A DNA stretch of 15,674 bases from DATLCI01 sp046714215 (GCA_046714215.1 JBKKBM010000125.1:1-15674); one strand, 5' to 3'. Shown: positions 5,719-12,589, numbered from the stretch's first letter. The notes: a model not told the origin generated them from the letters alone. Numbers and translations: made by a program.

Positions 5719-8610
5719 ATGTCACCGAAATCGCTCATCAAGCTGAATAAGGAGCAGGAGATAGCAGTCCAGCACGTCCACGGCCCGATGCTGGTGCGCG
5801 CCGGCGCGGGCACGGGCAAAACGGCGGTGCTGGTGGAGCGCATTGCGCGGCTGATTGTGGAGGGTCATGCGCGTCCGGATGAGGTCGTCGCCACCACCTA
5901 CACGTTGAAGGCGGTCGAGGAGATCGATCACCGCATTCGCGCGCGGGTGGAAGAAGATCTCGGGCCGGGCGGCGCCGACGGCCTGCGGGTGATGAACTTC
6001 CATCAGTGGTGCGAGCGCCTGCTGAAGTTCCACGATGCGAACTTCCATCTGTTGACCAAAGAACAGTTGTGGGTCTATCTGCGGCAGCAGATCGACGCCA
6101 AGCGGCTGCCGCTGCGCTACTTTCAAAAGGCAGCGGACCCCGCGCGCTTCCTGGGTGACCTGCTGGACTTCATGGAGCGCTGCCATGACGAACTGGTGGA
6201 TGCGGCGAAGTATCGCGCGTATGTGAAGACGCTCCGCCAGCCTGACGCCGTGCTGCCGCGTTTCTACCGCTCAAAAGAGGCAGACACCATCTCCCGCGAA
6301 GAGATCATTGCCCGCTGCGAAGAGGTGGCCGACGTCTTTGAAGCGGTGGAAGAGATCCTGGCGAAAAAAGGCACGGGCAGCTTTGGGCAACTGATCGTCC
6401 GCGCGCTGGAACTGCTGCGTACCGATGAAAACGTGCTGGCGCGGGAGCGCGCTCATGCGCGCTTCATCCTCATCGACGAATTTCAGGACAGCAACCTGGC
6501 GCAGTTGGAGCTGGCGGACTTGCTCACGGTGGGTCAGAAGAACATTTTTGCCGTCGGCGACCCCGACCAGGCGATCTACCGCTTTCGCGGCGCCTCCAGC
6601 GCAGCCTTCCAGGCGTTTACCACCCGCTTTCCGGAAGCCAAGACAGTCACGCTGGCGGAGAACTATCGATCGCTGGAGCACATTTTGGCGTGCGCGCATG
6701 GCGTGATCAAACTGAATACCGAGCGCGATGCGGACACCTACGCGCGCCAGCCACTGCGCGCGGCGCGCGGCGGGAGCGAGGCCCAGGTCGACCTCATCGT
6801 CAACGACGCGGTGGAAGCCGAGGCCTCCGCAGTGGCCGACGCCATCCAGGCGCGGCTGCAACAGGGTGAAGATCCGGCGGAGATCGCGGTGCTCTATCGC
6901 CAGCACGCCCACCGCACGGAGATTACGCGCGAGCTTGACCGGCGCGGCACTCCCTACGCCATCAGTGGAACGGACTTGTTCAAGACGGATACGCTGCGCG
7001 ACGTCGTCGCGTACCTGCGGGCGCTGGATTCCGCCACCGACCACATCAGCCTCTTCCGCCTGGCCTTGCTGCCGCGCTATGGCATCAATGTGGACGACCT
7101 CACCCGGCGGCTGCGCTTCTCTGATAAAGAGAAGGGCGTGGCCGGTGCGCTGCAGGCCATGCCCGCGGGCAAGATGCTGCTGCGTGACCTGGCGGAGTTG
7201 CAGAAGCGGTACCCGGCGCAGTCGGCGGAGACGCTCAACATCTTTGAGGGTGTAGTCAAAACGCTGGACCTGGATCCAGACACGCTGGAGATCGAATCCA
7301 TGCGCGGCTTTATCCGCGAGTGGAGCGGCCTGTGCTTTACCAGCTCGCTTCTGCTGGGCGCGTTCCTGCGCTATCTCGACTACTTCCAGCAGGCGGGCGG
7401 CACGCTGAAGCGCGAGGACCGTGATGCGGGCGCCGTCCAGTTGACCACAGTGCACAGCGCCAAGGGGCTGGAGTATCGGCACGTGTTCGTGCTCCGCGTG
7501 GTGGGAGGCAGTTTCCCGGCGGGCACCAAGCGGCGGCTCTTCGATTTTCCGGAGGCGTTGCGCTCGACCAGGTCGCTGGAGATCGACGACGATAAGATCG
7601 CGCATGGGGAAGAAGAACGCCGACTGTTCTACGTAGCCCTGACCCGCGCCCGCGACACGCTCGCCCTGCACGGCAAGAAGCGGGGGAAAGATCCGTATCC
7701 CTCGGGGTTCATGCGGGAGATGGGGAACGACAAGGCGCTCAAGGAGTTTGTGAAGCGGCGCGACGCCATCTTTCGCCTGCCCGCGGTGGCGGCCGCGGCA
7801 GAGGCCGCCGATGGAGCGCCCATGCAAGGCAGCTTATTTGGCAATCGTCCCGTGCGCACGCTCAGCCCATCCGCGATCGAGGTTTACGAATCTTGTCCGC
7901 AAAAGTTTAAGTTCCAAAAGGAAGACCGCATCCCGGAAGGCCCGGCGGCGATGCTGCAATATGGGTCGGCGATGCATCGCGTGCTCCATGACTACTATCA
8001 GGCGGTGCTGGCCAAGCGCGCTCCGGACGAAGGCCAGTTGATCGAACTCTTTCGCCAGGAGATGCGGCGGTCACGCATGGAAGATCCGCTCCAGTTCGAG
8101 CTCTATGAGCAGGAAGGCGTCAAGCACATCAAGGCGTTCCTCCGCGGCAGCGCGCGGGTCCCGGTGGAAGTGCTGGCCACGGAACACGATTTCGAGATCA
8201 CCGTAGAAGGCGTGCGGCTGCGCGGGCGGATCGATCGGGTAGACCGCCTGGCCGATGGGGGAGTGCGCGTCCTCGACTATAAGACCGGCGCGCCGAAAGA
8301 TGAGAAGGCCGCGGAGGAGAGCCTGCAACTGGCTATCTACGCGCTGGCCGCGCAAGAAAAGTGGGGCACGATGCCGGCGCGCGTCGCCTTCCATAGCCTG
8401 GAGAATGATTCCATCGTGGAGGTCGCGCCTTCGGCGAAACAATTCGACAAGACGCGGGAGAAGATCCAAAAGGCGGCGGACGGCATCGCCCAAGGGAAGT
8501 TTGATCCCAAACCCGGCTACCAGTGCCGCTGGTGCGCGTATGCGATCCTCTGTCCGGCGACGGTGGAGAAGATCTACTCCATCCAGACGGTGGCGGCCGG
8601 CGGAGATTAG
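5719..8610 (+). CDS. UvrD/RecB-like SF1A helicase fused to Fe-S PD-(D/E)XK nuclease
   Basis: The 963-residue single chain has a 3'-5' SF1 helicase motor followed by a RecB/AddB-type nuclease. Motor motifs: Q-motif 'LNKEQEIAV' (9-17), Walker A AGAGTGKT (28-35), Walker B 'LIDEFQD' with Asp253-Glu254, 'GDPDQAIYRFRGA', 'ENYRS', 'TTVHSAKGLEY' (motif V) and 'RRLFYVALTRARD' (motif VI, about 634-646). The nuclease part (about 715-963) shows His753, Asp839 in 'GRIDRVDR' and the 'DYKTG' core (Asp853, Lys855). Four cysteines, Cys726 in 'YESCPQKF' and Cys936/939/945 in 'CRWCAYAILC', match the [4Fe-4S] staple of AddB, AdnAB and Cas4. A role in double-strand break processing or other DNA repair is inferred. 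AddA/RecB proteins are longer and need a partner; none is adjacent here. The ATG lacks a clear Shine-Dalgarno. It converges on rmuC with a 3-bp gap. Confidence 0.9.
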   Translation: MSPKSLIKLNKEQEIAVQHVHGPMLVRAGAGTGKTAVLVERIARLIVEGHARPDEVVATTYTLKAVEEIDHRIRARVEEDLGPGGADGLRVMNFHQWCERLLKFHDANFHLLTKEQLWVYLRQQIDAKRLPLRYFQKAADPARFLGDLLDFMERCHDELVDAAKYRAYVKTLRQPDAVLPRFYRSKEADTISREEIIARCEEVADVFEAVEEILAKKGTGSFGQLIVRALELLRTDENVLARERAHARFILIDEFQDSNLAQLELADLLTVGQKNIFAVGDPDQAIYRFRGASSAAFQAFTTRFPEAKTVTLAENYRSLEHILACAHGVIKLNTERDADTYARQPLRAARGGSEAQVDLIVNDAVEAEASAVADAIQARLQQGEDPAEIAVLYRQHAHRTEITRELDRRGTPYAISGTDLFKTDTLRDVVAYLRALDSATDHISLFRLALLPRYGINVDDLTRRLRFSDKEKGVAGALQAMPAGKMLLRDLAELQKRYPAQSAETLNIFEGVVKTLDLDPDTLEIESMRGFIREWSGLCFTSSLLLGAFLRYLDYFQQAGGTLKREDRDAGAVQLTTVHSAKGLEYRHVFVLRVVGGSFPAGTKRRLFDFPEALRSTRSLEIDDDKIAHGEEERRLFYVALTRARDTLALHGKKRGKDPYPSGFMREMGNDKALKEFVKRRDAIFRLPAVAAAAEAADGAPMQGSLFGNRPVRTLSPSAIEVYESCPQKFKFQKEDRIPEGPAAMLQYGSAMHRVLHDYYQAVLAKRAPDEGQLIELFRQEMRRSRMEDPLQFELYEQEGVKHIKAFLRGSARVPVEVLATEHDFEITVEGVRLRGRIDRVDRLADGGVRVLDYKTGAPKDEKAAEESLQLAIYALAAQEKWGTMPARVAFHSLENDSIVEVAPSAKQFDKTREKIQKAADGIAQGKFDPKPGYQCRWCAYAILCPATVEKIYSIQTVAAGGD

Positions 8611-8613
8611 ACC

Positions 8614-9963
8614 TCACGCCTTAGCACTTAACCCCTGTTCGTCGTCATCACCTTCCTCCGCCTCTTCCTTCGGTGGGGCCGCCAGCTCCGGCTTGCCCGT
8701 GAATAGCGGCAGGCCCTCGTTGTCAGTAAGGATGTTGACGCGCGTCTTGTAGTTCTTCAGGTGGGTGGAGGCGGTGGTGAAAGCCTCCTGCGCCTTTTCC
8801 AGGTTCTTGCCGATCACCGTGAACTTGGCTTCGAAGTGCTCCATGCTCTTCTGCGCCTTGTGGAACTCTTCCATGCTGCGCGCCAGTCCCTGCTGCACCT
8901 GAAACCACTTGTGCACCATGCTGATCGCATTCAGAGTCACCATCAGGGTATTCGGGGATACGGGAAAGACCCTCATCTTGTTCATCTCATCGACTAGGTC
9001 ACGGTTGCGCACCGCTTCCATGTAAAGCGTCTCGCTGGGCAGATAAAGCAGGCCGATGTCGGTGGTGCCGTTCTCGGGCTGAATGTAGGTCTTTACGCGC
9101 TTCGCCTGCTCCTTCATCACGCGGCCAAATGCCTTGCGCGCCTCTTCGATCTCGCCCGCATCATCACTTTCAAAAAGCGCCAGCACTTGCTCGCGCGGGA
9201 ATTTCGCGTCGATAGGCAGCTTGCGCTCCGGGAAGTTGATCAGCGCATCAGCCCGGCTGTGGCCATCGGTACTGGCCTGCAGGGTGAACATGTGTGTTGG
9301 CAGGAAATCAGCCAGCAGCCGCTCCAAGCTGGCTTCGCCGAATTTGCCGCGCAGGTGGGGAAGCTTTAGCAGGTTGTTCAGGTCGTGGATGGAATTGCCC
9401 AACGTGCCGACATTCCGCAGTTGCTCCTCGGCGGAGCGGAGGTGCTCCTGCACCTTTTCGAAGTGCGCAAAGCCTTCCTTGATATTGGCGTCGAGCTTGC
9501 TCTGGACCTGCCCGGTGATCTCGGTGAGTTTGCGGTCGACCTCGGCGCGCACGCCTTCGAGCGACTTGGTCAGTTCGGTCCGGGCGTCCTGGGCGTTGAG
9601 GGTCTGCTTCGCGGAGAGCTGGTCGAATTTCGATTCCAGAGAATGGATAGCTTGGGTGAGGGAAGCCGCCTGCTCCTGGCGGCCACTCGAGAGCTGTGCA
9701 TCAACCGCGGCGCGGACGGCGCTTAACCCCTCCGCCAGTTGGCGCGTCATCTCACTGCGCAGGTCGCCGCGCGTGCTCTCCACTTGCACCGCCAGCGTGG
9801 TGAAGCGGGCGGCCAGGCTCTGGTCCAGCGCTTCAATGCGCTGGCTGGCATGCGCGTCATTATTGGACGACGACGATAGCTTCTTCCACAGCAGCAGGAT
9901 GAAAACGAGAAGGAGTGCCAGGCAAAGCAGATTGATGAAGATGAGCAGCGCGGTAGATGTCAT
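8614..9963 (-). CDS. rmuC: DNA recombination protein RmuC
   Basis: This 449-residue RmuC-family protein is usually described as a membrane-anchored, nuclease-fold-related factor limiting inversions and affecting recombination of short repeats. The start has one hydrophobic segment (about 4-26, 'LLIFINLLCLALLLVFILLL') followed by Lys-Lys, i.e. an N-terminal anchor with the bulk in the cytoplasm. Residues about 35-190 are a long coiled coil rich in Glu, Gln and Ala. The RmuC core follows with 'LRGKFGEASLERLLADFLP', 'DALINFPERKLPIDAKFP', 'YIQPENGTTDIGLLYLPSE' and 'VFPVSPNTLMVTLNAI', all characteristic. The tail is acidic (EEAEEGDDDEQ). The ATG is at 9963-9961 and no Shine-Dalgarno is visible. 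Its stop is 3 bp from the stop of the convergent helicase-nuclease gene, another DNA-processing gene. Confidence 0.94.
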   Translation of the reverse strand: MTSTALLIFINLLCLALLLVFILLLWKKLSSSSNNDAHASQRIEALDQSLAARFTTLAVQVESTRGDLRSEMTRQLAEGLSAVRAAVDAQLSSGRQEQAASLTQAIHSLESKFDQLSAKQTLNAQDARTELTKSLEGVRAEVDRKLTEITGQVQSKLDANIKEGFAHFEKVQEHLRSAEEQLRNVGTLGNSIHDLNNLLKLPHLRGKFGEASLERLLADFLPTHMFTLQASTDGHSRADALINFPERKLPIDAKFPREQVLALFESDDAGEIEEARKAFGRVMKEQAKRVKTYIQPENGTTDIGLLYLPSETLYMEAVRNRDLVDEMNKMRVFPVSPNTLMVTLNAISMVHKWFQVQQGLARSMEEFHKAQKSMEHFEAKFTVIGKNLEKAQEAFTTASTHLKNYKTRVNILTDNEGLPLFTGKPELAAPPKEEAEEGDDDEQGLSAKA

Positions 9964-9987
9964 TGCGTTAAGGGGCCCCGTTGCTCA

Positions 9988-10002
9988 CATTCTAAGAGAA
10001 TG
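9988..10002 (-). promoter_or_regulatory. Candidate rmuC -10 box within an inverted repeat
   Basis: Read on the minus strand, TAGAAT (9994-9989) lies about 25 nt before the rmuC ATG. It is part of CATTCT-aag-AGAATG, 6-bp arms around 3 bp, which may be an operator over the promoter. No -35 at standard spacing is visible. GGGGCCCC (9972-9979), another palindrome, lies between it and the start codon. Confidence 0.35.
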
Positions 10003-10054
10003 CGGAGACGCAAGCGAGAAGAAAAAGCAGAGTGATCGCCACCCAAAAGAATTT

Positions 10055-10076
10055 GGGGGACGCTTGCGCGTCCCCC
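10055..10076 (-). terminator. Perfect hairpin with GNRA tetraloop after the lysine-rich mini-gene
   Basis: Nine-base-pair arms GGGGGACGC (10055-10063) and GCGTCCCCC (10068-10076) close a 4-nt loop, which on the minus strand reads GCAA, a GNRA tetraloop. The hairpin starts 21 nt after the mini-gene stop. The following minus-strand bases are AAATTCTTTT, a weak U-rich tail. It is probably the terminator, or a 3' stabiliser, of the short transcript. Confidence 0.7.
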
Positions 10077-10097
10077 GTTGGTTGCCTGTTGGTTAAC

Positions 10098-10148
10098 TTA
10101 CTTCTTTTTCTTTTTTGCGGCCTTTTTAGCTTTCTTCTTGGTTGCCAT
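10098..10148 (-). CDS. 16-residue lysine-rich peptide (histone-tail-like)
   Basis: Minus-strand ATG (10148-10146) to TAA (10100-10098) encodes MATKKKAKKAAKKKKK: ten Lys, four Ala, one Thr. It is far below usual gene-calling length, but has every signal of a gene. GGGAG (minus strand, 10163-10159) is 10 nt before the ATG, a near-consensus promoter lies upstream, a perfect palindrome sits at the expected transcription start, and a strong hairpin follows the stop. The composition resembles the Lys/Ala-rich C-terminal tails of bacterial histone-H1-like and some HU proteins, so nucleic-acid or polyphosphate binding is a reasonable guess. I do not recognise a named family. Alternatively the locus makes a small RNA and the ORF is incidental, though the Shine-Dalgarno argues for translation. 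Both Lys codons, AAG and AAA, are used. It lies between rmuC and the CPBP gene, all on the minus strand. Confidence 0.65.
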   Translation of the reverse strand: MATKKKAKKAAKKKKK

Positions 10149-10168
10149 GTTTTCTATTCTCCCTTTGT

Positions 10169-10184
10169 CGCAACAATTGTTGCG
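10169..10184. promoter_or_regulatory. Perfect 16-bp palindrome, candidate operator or 5' hairpin
   Basis: CGCAACAATTGTTGCG is its own reverse complement over all 16 bases. On the minus strand it would occupy about +3 to +19 of the transcript, between promoter and Shine-Dalgarno. That is a classical place for a repressor operator. In RNA it could fold into a 6-bp hairpin with an AAUU loop at the 5' end. Confidence 0.65.
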
Positions 10185-10193
10185 TTCCTTGAA

Positions 10194-10222
10194 TGTATAG
10201 AGTCATTGAAAAACGATGTCAA
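10194..10222 (-). promoter_or_regulatory. Near-consensus sigma-70 promoter of the lysine-rich mini-gene
   Basis: On the minus strand, TTGACA (10222-10217) is followed by exactly 17 bp (10216-10200) and TATACA (10199-10194). Transcription should start near 10187. This is the strongest-looking promoter in the window, together with the hrcA one, and it serves only the mini-gene. An imperfect palindrome around GGTGACGTTACC (10235-10246) lies just upstream of the -35 and could bind a regulator, which is speculative. Confidence 0.75.
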
Positions 10223-10274
10223 GGGAAAAGTGAGGGTGACGTTACCTTCGGAGTGCGTGGCGGGAGCGCGGGAC

Positions 10275-11057
10275 TCACGTGAGCGGGTGCCGACTCAACC
10301 AACTCAGCGCGAGTCCGCTGAAGATATCCTGCCCGGCGTGCGCGATGATGCCGGGCTTCAAGCTTTTTCTCCAATGCGCGAGCACGCCGAACATCGCGCC
10401 CAGCGCGGTGATGATGGTGACCTGCAAAAATCCCTGATACGCATGCGCGCATCCGAAGACGACCGCGGAGATCACGATGCCCGCGGCCGCGTTGCGCGTG
10501 AGCGCGGCCATCTGCCGCTGGAGGTATCCGCGGAAGACCACTTCTTCCACGAAGCCGGCGGTCATGCTCAGGCCGATCCACATCATGATCTCGACGGCGG
10601 TGCGCGGCGTGAGCGAGCTGACCGCCTCCATCGACTTCTTCAGGGTGAAGGTATCGTCCGGCAGCTGCAGCGCCTTCAGCGCCGCTACCACGATCACCGC
10701 CAACACTAATTTCGAGACGATGAAGAAGCCGGCGGCGTAGACCACGTCCATGAGGACATCGTCAAAGCCGCGCCAACGTTGGCCCAGCAGGTCGCCCAGC
10801 TTCAGCCCCTTGCGCCGGACACCCAGGATGACCAGCGCGAACAGCGCCCACTGCCAGATGAGCGTGGTCACATAGCTCGTCATGGGGCCGCGCGCCTCAC
10901 GCCCCTCATGTCCAAGGGCGGAGACCGTGGCCACCGCCGCCATCAGCAGCACGATCAACGCAGTATGCAGATAGGAAGCGACAGGCTGGTGCGGGGCGAT
11001 GGTAGCAGGAGGCGGGGCGGCGTCGGGCAGCGGCACGTGATTGGTTACTTCGGACAT
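10275..11057 (-). CDS. CPBP family intramembrane metalloprotease (CAAX-like)
   Basis: This 260-residue polytopic membrane protein of the CPBP/ABI (Rce1-like) family has all three motif groups: EEVVFRG with Glu171-Glu172 and Arg176; 'FGCAH' with His205; and 'AHAGQD' with His240 and Asp244. About six hydrophobic segments are visible. The first starts near residue 30 ('TALIVLLMAAVATVSALG'), after a Pro/Ala-rich cytoplasmic-looking N terminus with no cleavable signal peptide. Family members are putative glutamic or metallo intramembrane proteases acting in prenyl-protein processing, bacteriocin self-immunity or membrane sensing; the substrate here is unknown. The ATG is preceded on the minus strand by TTAGGAGA, present twice (see the repeat at 11060-11081). 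No bacteriocin precursor is evident nearby, although the Lys-rich mini-gene lies downstream on the same strand with its own promoter. Confidence 0.9.
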   Translation of the reverse strand: MSEVTNHVPLPDAAPPPATIAPHQPVASYLHTALIVLLMAAVATVSALGHEGREARGPMTSYVTTLIWQWALFALVILGVRRKGLKLGDLLGQRWRGFDDVLMDVVYAAGFFIVSKLVLAVIVVAALKALQLPDDTFTLKKSMEAVSSLTPRTAVEIMMWIGLSMTAGFVEEVVFRGYLQRQMAALTRNAAAGIVISAVVFGCAHAYQGFLQVTIITALGAMFGVLAHWRKSLKPGIIAHAGQDIFSGLALSWLSRHPLT

Positions 11058-11059
11058 CT

Positions 11060-11081
11060 TCTCCTAAACAGGCTCTCCTAA
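11060..11081 (-). repeat. Duplicated Shine-Dalgarno segment before the CPBP gene
   Basis: TTAGGAGA occurs twice on the minus strand, at 11067-11060 and 11081-11074, with a 14-nt period. The nearer copy places GGAG 3 nt from the ATG, closer than usual; the farther copy is about 17 nt away. The upstream copy overlaps the palindrome AAGAATATTCTT (11080-11091), whose TATTCT could be a weak -10. Confidence 0.6.
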
Positions 11082-11109
11082 GAATATTCTTCCGTAAACT
11101 GCTTAGAAC

Positions 11110-11217
11110 TGGTTTCGTAAATACGTTTTGAAAGGACGCGGCTTCAGCTGCGCAGTTCAAGACCGTATGAAAACTTGGCTTTAGCCCCTGAGGCACTTCG
11201 GTTTTGCGGCGAAAACC
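11110..11217. repeat. Palindrome-rich intergenic repeat element (acidobacterial REP-like)
   Basis: This lies in the 309-bp gap 11058-11366 between the CPBP gene and the thiolase. It contains CGCGGCTTCAGCTGCG (11137-11152, a palindrome with one mismatch), GGCTTTAGCC (11177-11186, perfect), CCTGAGG, and GGTTTT/AAAACC arms (11200-11205 and 11212-11217) around six bases. Read on the minus strand, modules of the type 'GGGGCTAAAGCC' and 'GCTGAAGCCGCG' look like the dispersed non-coding repeats I recall from acidobacterial genomes. In translation they give spurious 'GLKP...AEA' peptides. Borders are approximate, and only one copy is in the window. The rest of the gap holds two CCGGCAACA copies (11259-11267 and 11274-11282) and the thiolase promoter region; I see no gene in it. 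Confidence 0.5.
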
Positions 11218-11310
11218 ATTTATGAAAACCAGATCTAGTACTGCTAGCAACCCCGCGCCCGGCAACAATGAGTCCGGCAACAGCGCCCGGCCATCTTATA
11301 CTTGTTTACA

Positions 11311-11316
11311 TATAAT
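11311..11316 (+). promoter_or_regulatory. -10 box (TATAAT) for the thiolase gene
   Basis: A perfect TATAAT lies in a locally AT-rich patch (11295-11320), 50 bp before the thiolase ATG. The leader would be roughly 45 nt and ends in GGAG (11358-11361), 5 nt before the ATG, a good Shine-Dalgarno. The -35 position (about 11288-11293) is GC-rich and does not match consensus, so activation or weak basal activity is possible. Confidence 0.45.
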
Positions 11317-11366
11317 GAAGGGTTGCAGTTTGGTTTTCGGGCTGTTCATCAGACATTGGAGCAATC

Positions 11367-12566
11367 ATGGCGAATTACAAAGATACAGATGCAGTCATCA
11401 TCGCGGGTGTGCGTACGCCTATCGGAAAATTCCAGGGGTCGCTATCGGAGCTCTCGGCGCCGCAGATCGGCGCGGTGGTGGTGCGCGAGGTAGTGAACCG
11501 CGCCCGGATCAAGCCGGAGCAAGTGGACGAATGCATCATGGGCAATGTGGTGTCGGCGGGTATCGGACAGAATCCCGCACGCCAGGCGGCGCTTTTCGGC
11601 GGGCTGCCGGATTCAGTGGGCGCCATGACCATCAACAAGGTCTGTGGTTCCGGGCTGAAGGCCGTGGGCCTGGCCGCGCAGGCGGTGCAGACGGGCAACG
11701 CGGAGATCGTGGTCGCGGGCGGCATGGAATCGATGACGAACGCGCCCTACATCCTGCCGCAGGCACGCAAGGGCTATCGCCTGGGCAATGGGCAGATCGT
11801 GGACTCCATGGTGCACGACGGCCTCTGGGAGATTTACAACAACTATCACATGGGCAACACCGGCGAGAACGTGGCGGAGAAGTACAACATCAGCCGCGAG
11901 GAACAGGACGCCTTCGCCGTGGACTCGCATCGCAAGGCCGCGGCTGCGTGGAAGGAGTGCCGCTTCGCGTCGCAAGTGGTGGCGGTCGAGATCCCCGCCA
12001 AGAAGAAGGGTGAGGCGCCGGGCAAGTTTGAGCGGGATGAATCCGTCCGCGAAGATACGTCGGTGGAATCGCTGCGCGCCTTGAAGCCGGCCTTCAAAAA
12101 GGACGGCACGGTGACTGCGGGCAATGCACCGGGAGTGAATGACGGCGCCGCCGCGCTGGTGGTCACCACTTACGCGAAGGCCAAAGAGCTGGGCATAGAG
12201 CCGATGGCGAAGATCGTGGCGCAGGCCACCAGCGGCGTCGACCCCAAGTGGGTCATGATGGCTCCGGTGGGCGCCGTGCAGCAGATCTGGAAAAAAACGG
12301 GCTGGAAGAACGAAGACGTCGACCTCTACGAGTTGAACGAAGCCTTCGCCGTGCAGGCACTCGCCGTGATGCGCGAACTCGGACTCGATCCGATCAAGGT
12401 CAACGTAAATGGCGGCGCGGTGGCGATGGGGCATCCCATCGGCGCCAGCGGCGCGCGGGTGCTGGTCACGCTGCTGTATGAGATGATGCGGCGCGATTCG
12501 AAGAAAGGTATCGCGGCGTTGTGCCTGGGCGGCGGTAATGCCGTGGCCATGGCCATCGAGCGGTAG
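11367..12566 (+). CDS. Acetyl-CoA C-acetyltransferase (thiolase II family)
   Basis: This 399-residue thiolase should condense two acetyl-CoA to acetoacetyl-CoA or run the reverse cleavage; homologues are named atoB, phaA or thlA. The full catalytic set is present: nucleophile Cys93 in 'INKVCGSGLKA', His356 in 'GGAVAMGHPIGASGAR', and acid/base Cys386 in 'LCLGGGNA'. 'VAGGMESMTNAPY' and 'YELNEAFAVQ' are further family motifs, and the length suits the biosynthetic class. The ATG is supported by GGAG 5 nt upstream and by the conserved N terminus 'DAVIIAGVRTPIGKF'. It stands alone on the + strand with its own promoter region and ends at a hairpin terminator shared with the convergent nagB-II gene. 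No hydroxyacyl-CoA dehydrogenase or PHA synthase is adjacent, so the pathway (fatty acid, ketone body, butanoate or isoprenoid) cannot be fixed. Confidence 0.94.
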   Translation: MANYKDTDAVIIAGVRTPIGKFQGSLSELSAPQIGAVVVREVVNRARIKPEQVDECIMGNVVSAGIGQNPARQAALFGGLPDSVGAMTINKVCGSGLKAVGLAAQAVQTGNAEIVVAGGMESMTNAPYILPQARKGYRLGNGQIVDSMVHDGLWEIYNNYHMGNTGENVAEKYNISREEQDAFAVDSHRKAAAAWKECRFASQVVAVEIPAKKKGEAPGKFERDESVREDTSVESLRALKPAFKKDGTVTAGNAPGVNDGAAALVVTTYAKAKELGIEPMAKIVAQATSGVDPKWVMMAPVGAVQQIWKKTGWKNEDVDLYELNEAFAVQALAVMRELGLDPIKVNVNGGAVAMGHPIGASGARVLVTLLYEMMRRDSKKGIAALCLGGGNAVAMAIER

Positions 12567-12589
12567 GGAATTGTTTCAGGAGTGAAAGA

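Noticed and set aside
6271..7827. 518-codon open frame antisense to the helicase gene
   Set aside because: It is a shadow of GC-rich codon usage opposite conserved helicase motifs, with no start signals or recognisable domain.
9134..10096. 320-codon plus-strand frame opposite rmuC
   Set aside because: The Ser/Arg/Ala-rich translation is the complement of rmuC, and it also runs through the rmuC promoter and the mini-gene terminator.
10274..10283. CTCACGTGAG, a 10-bp palindrome at the CPBP stop codon
   Set aside because: It lies across the end of a coding region with no promoter next to it. Ten-bp palindromes are expected by chance in 15 kb of GC-rich DNA.
10906..11280. 124-codon minus-strand frame covering the CPBP start and the intergenic repeat
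   Set aside because: It overlaps the CPBP gene out of frame. Its middle is a translation of the palindromic repeat, a known source of spurious short hypothetical proteins.
11204..12013. 269-codon frame entering the thiolase gene out of frame
   Set aside because: It overlaps the conserved thiolase N terminus. The Gly/Arg-rich composition marks it as a shadow frame.
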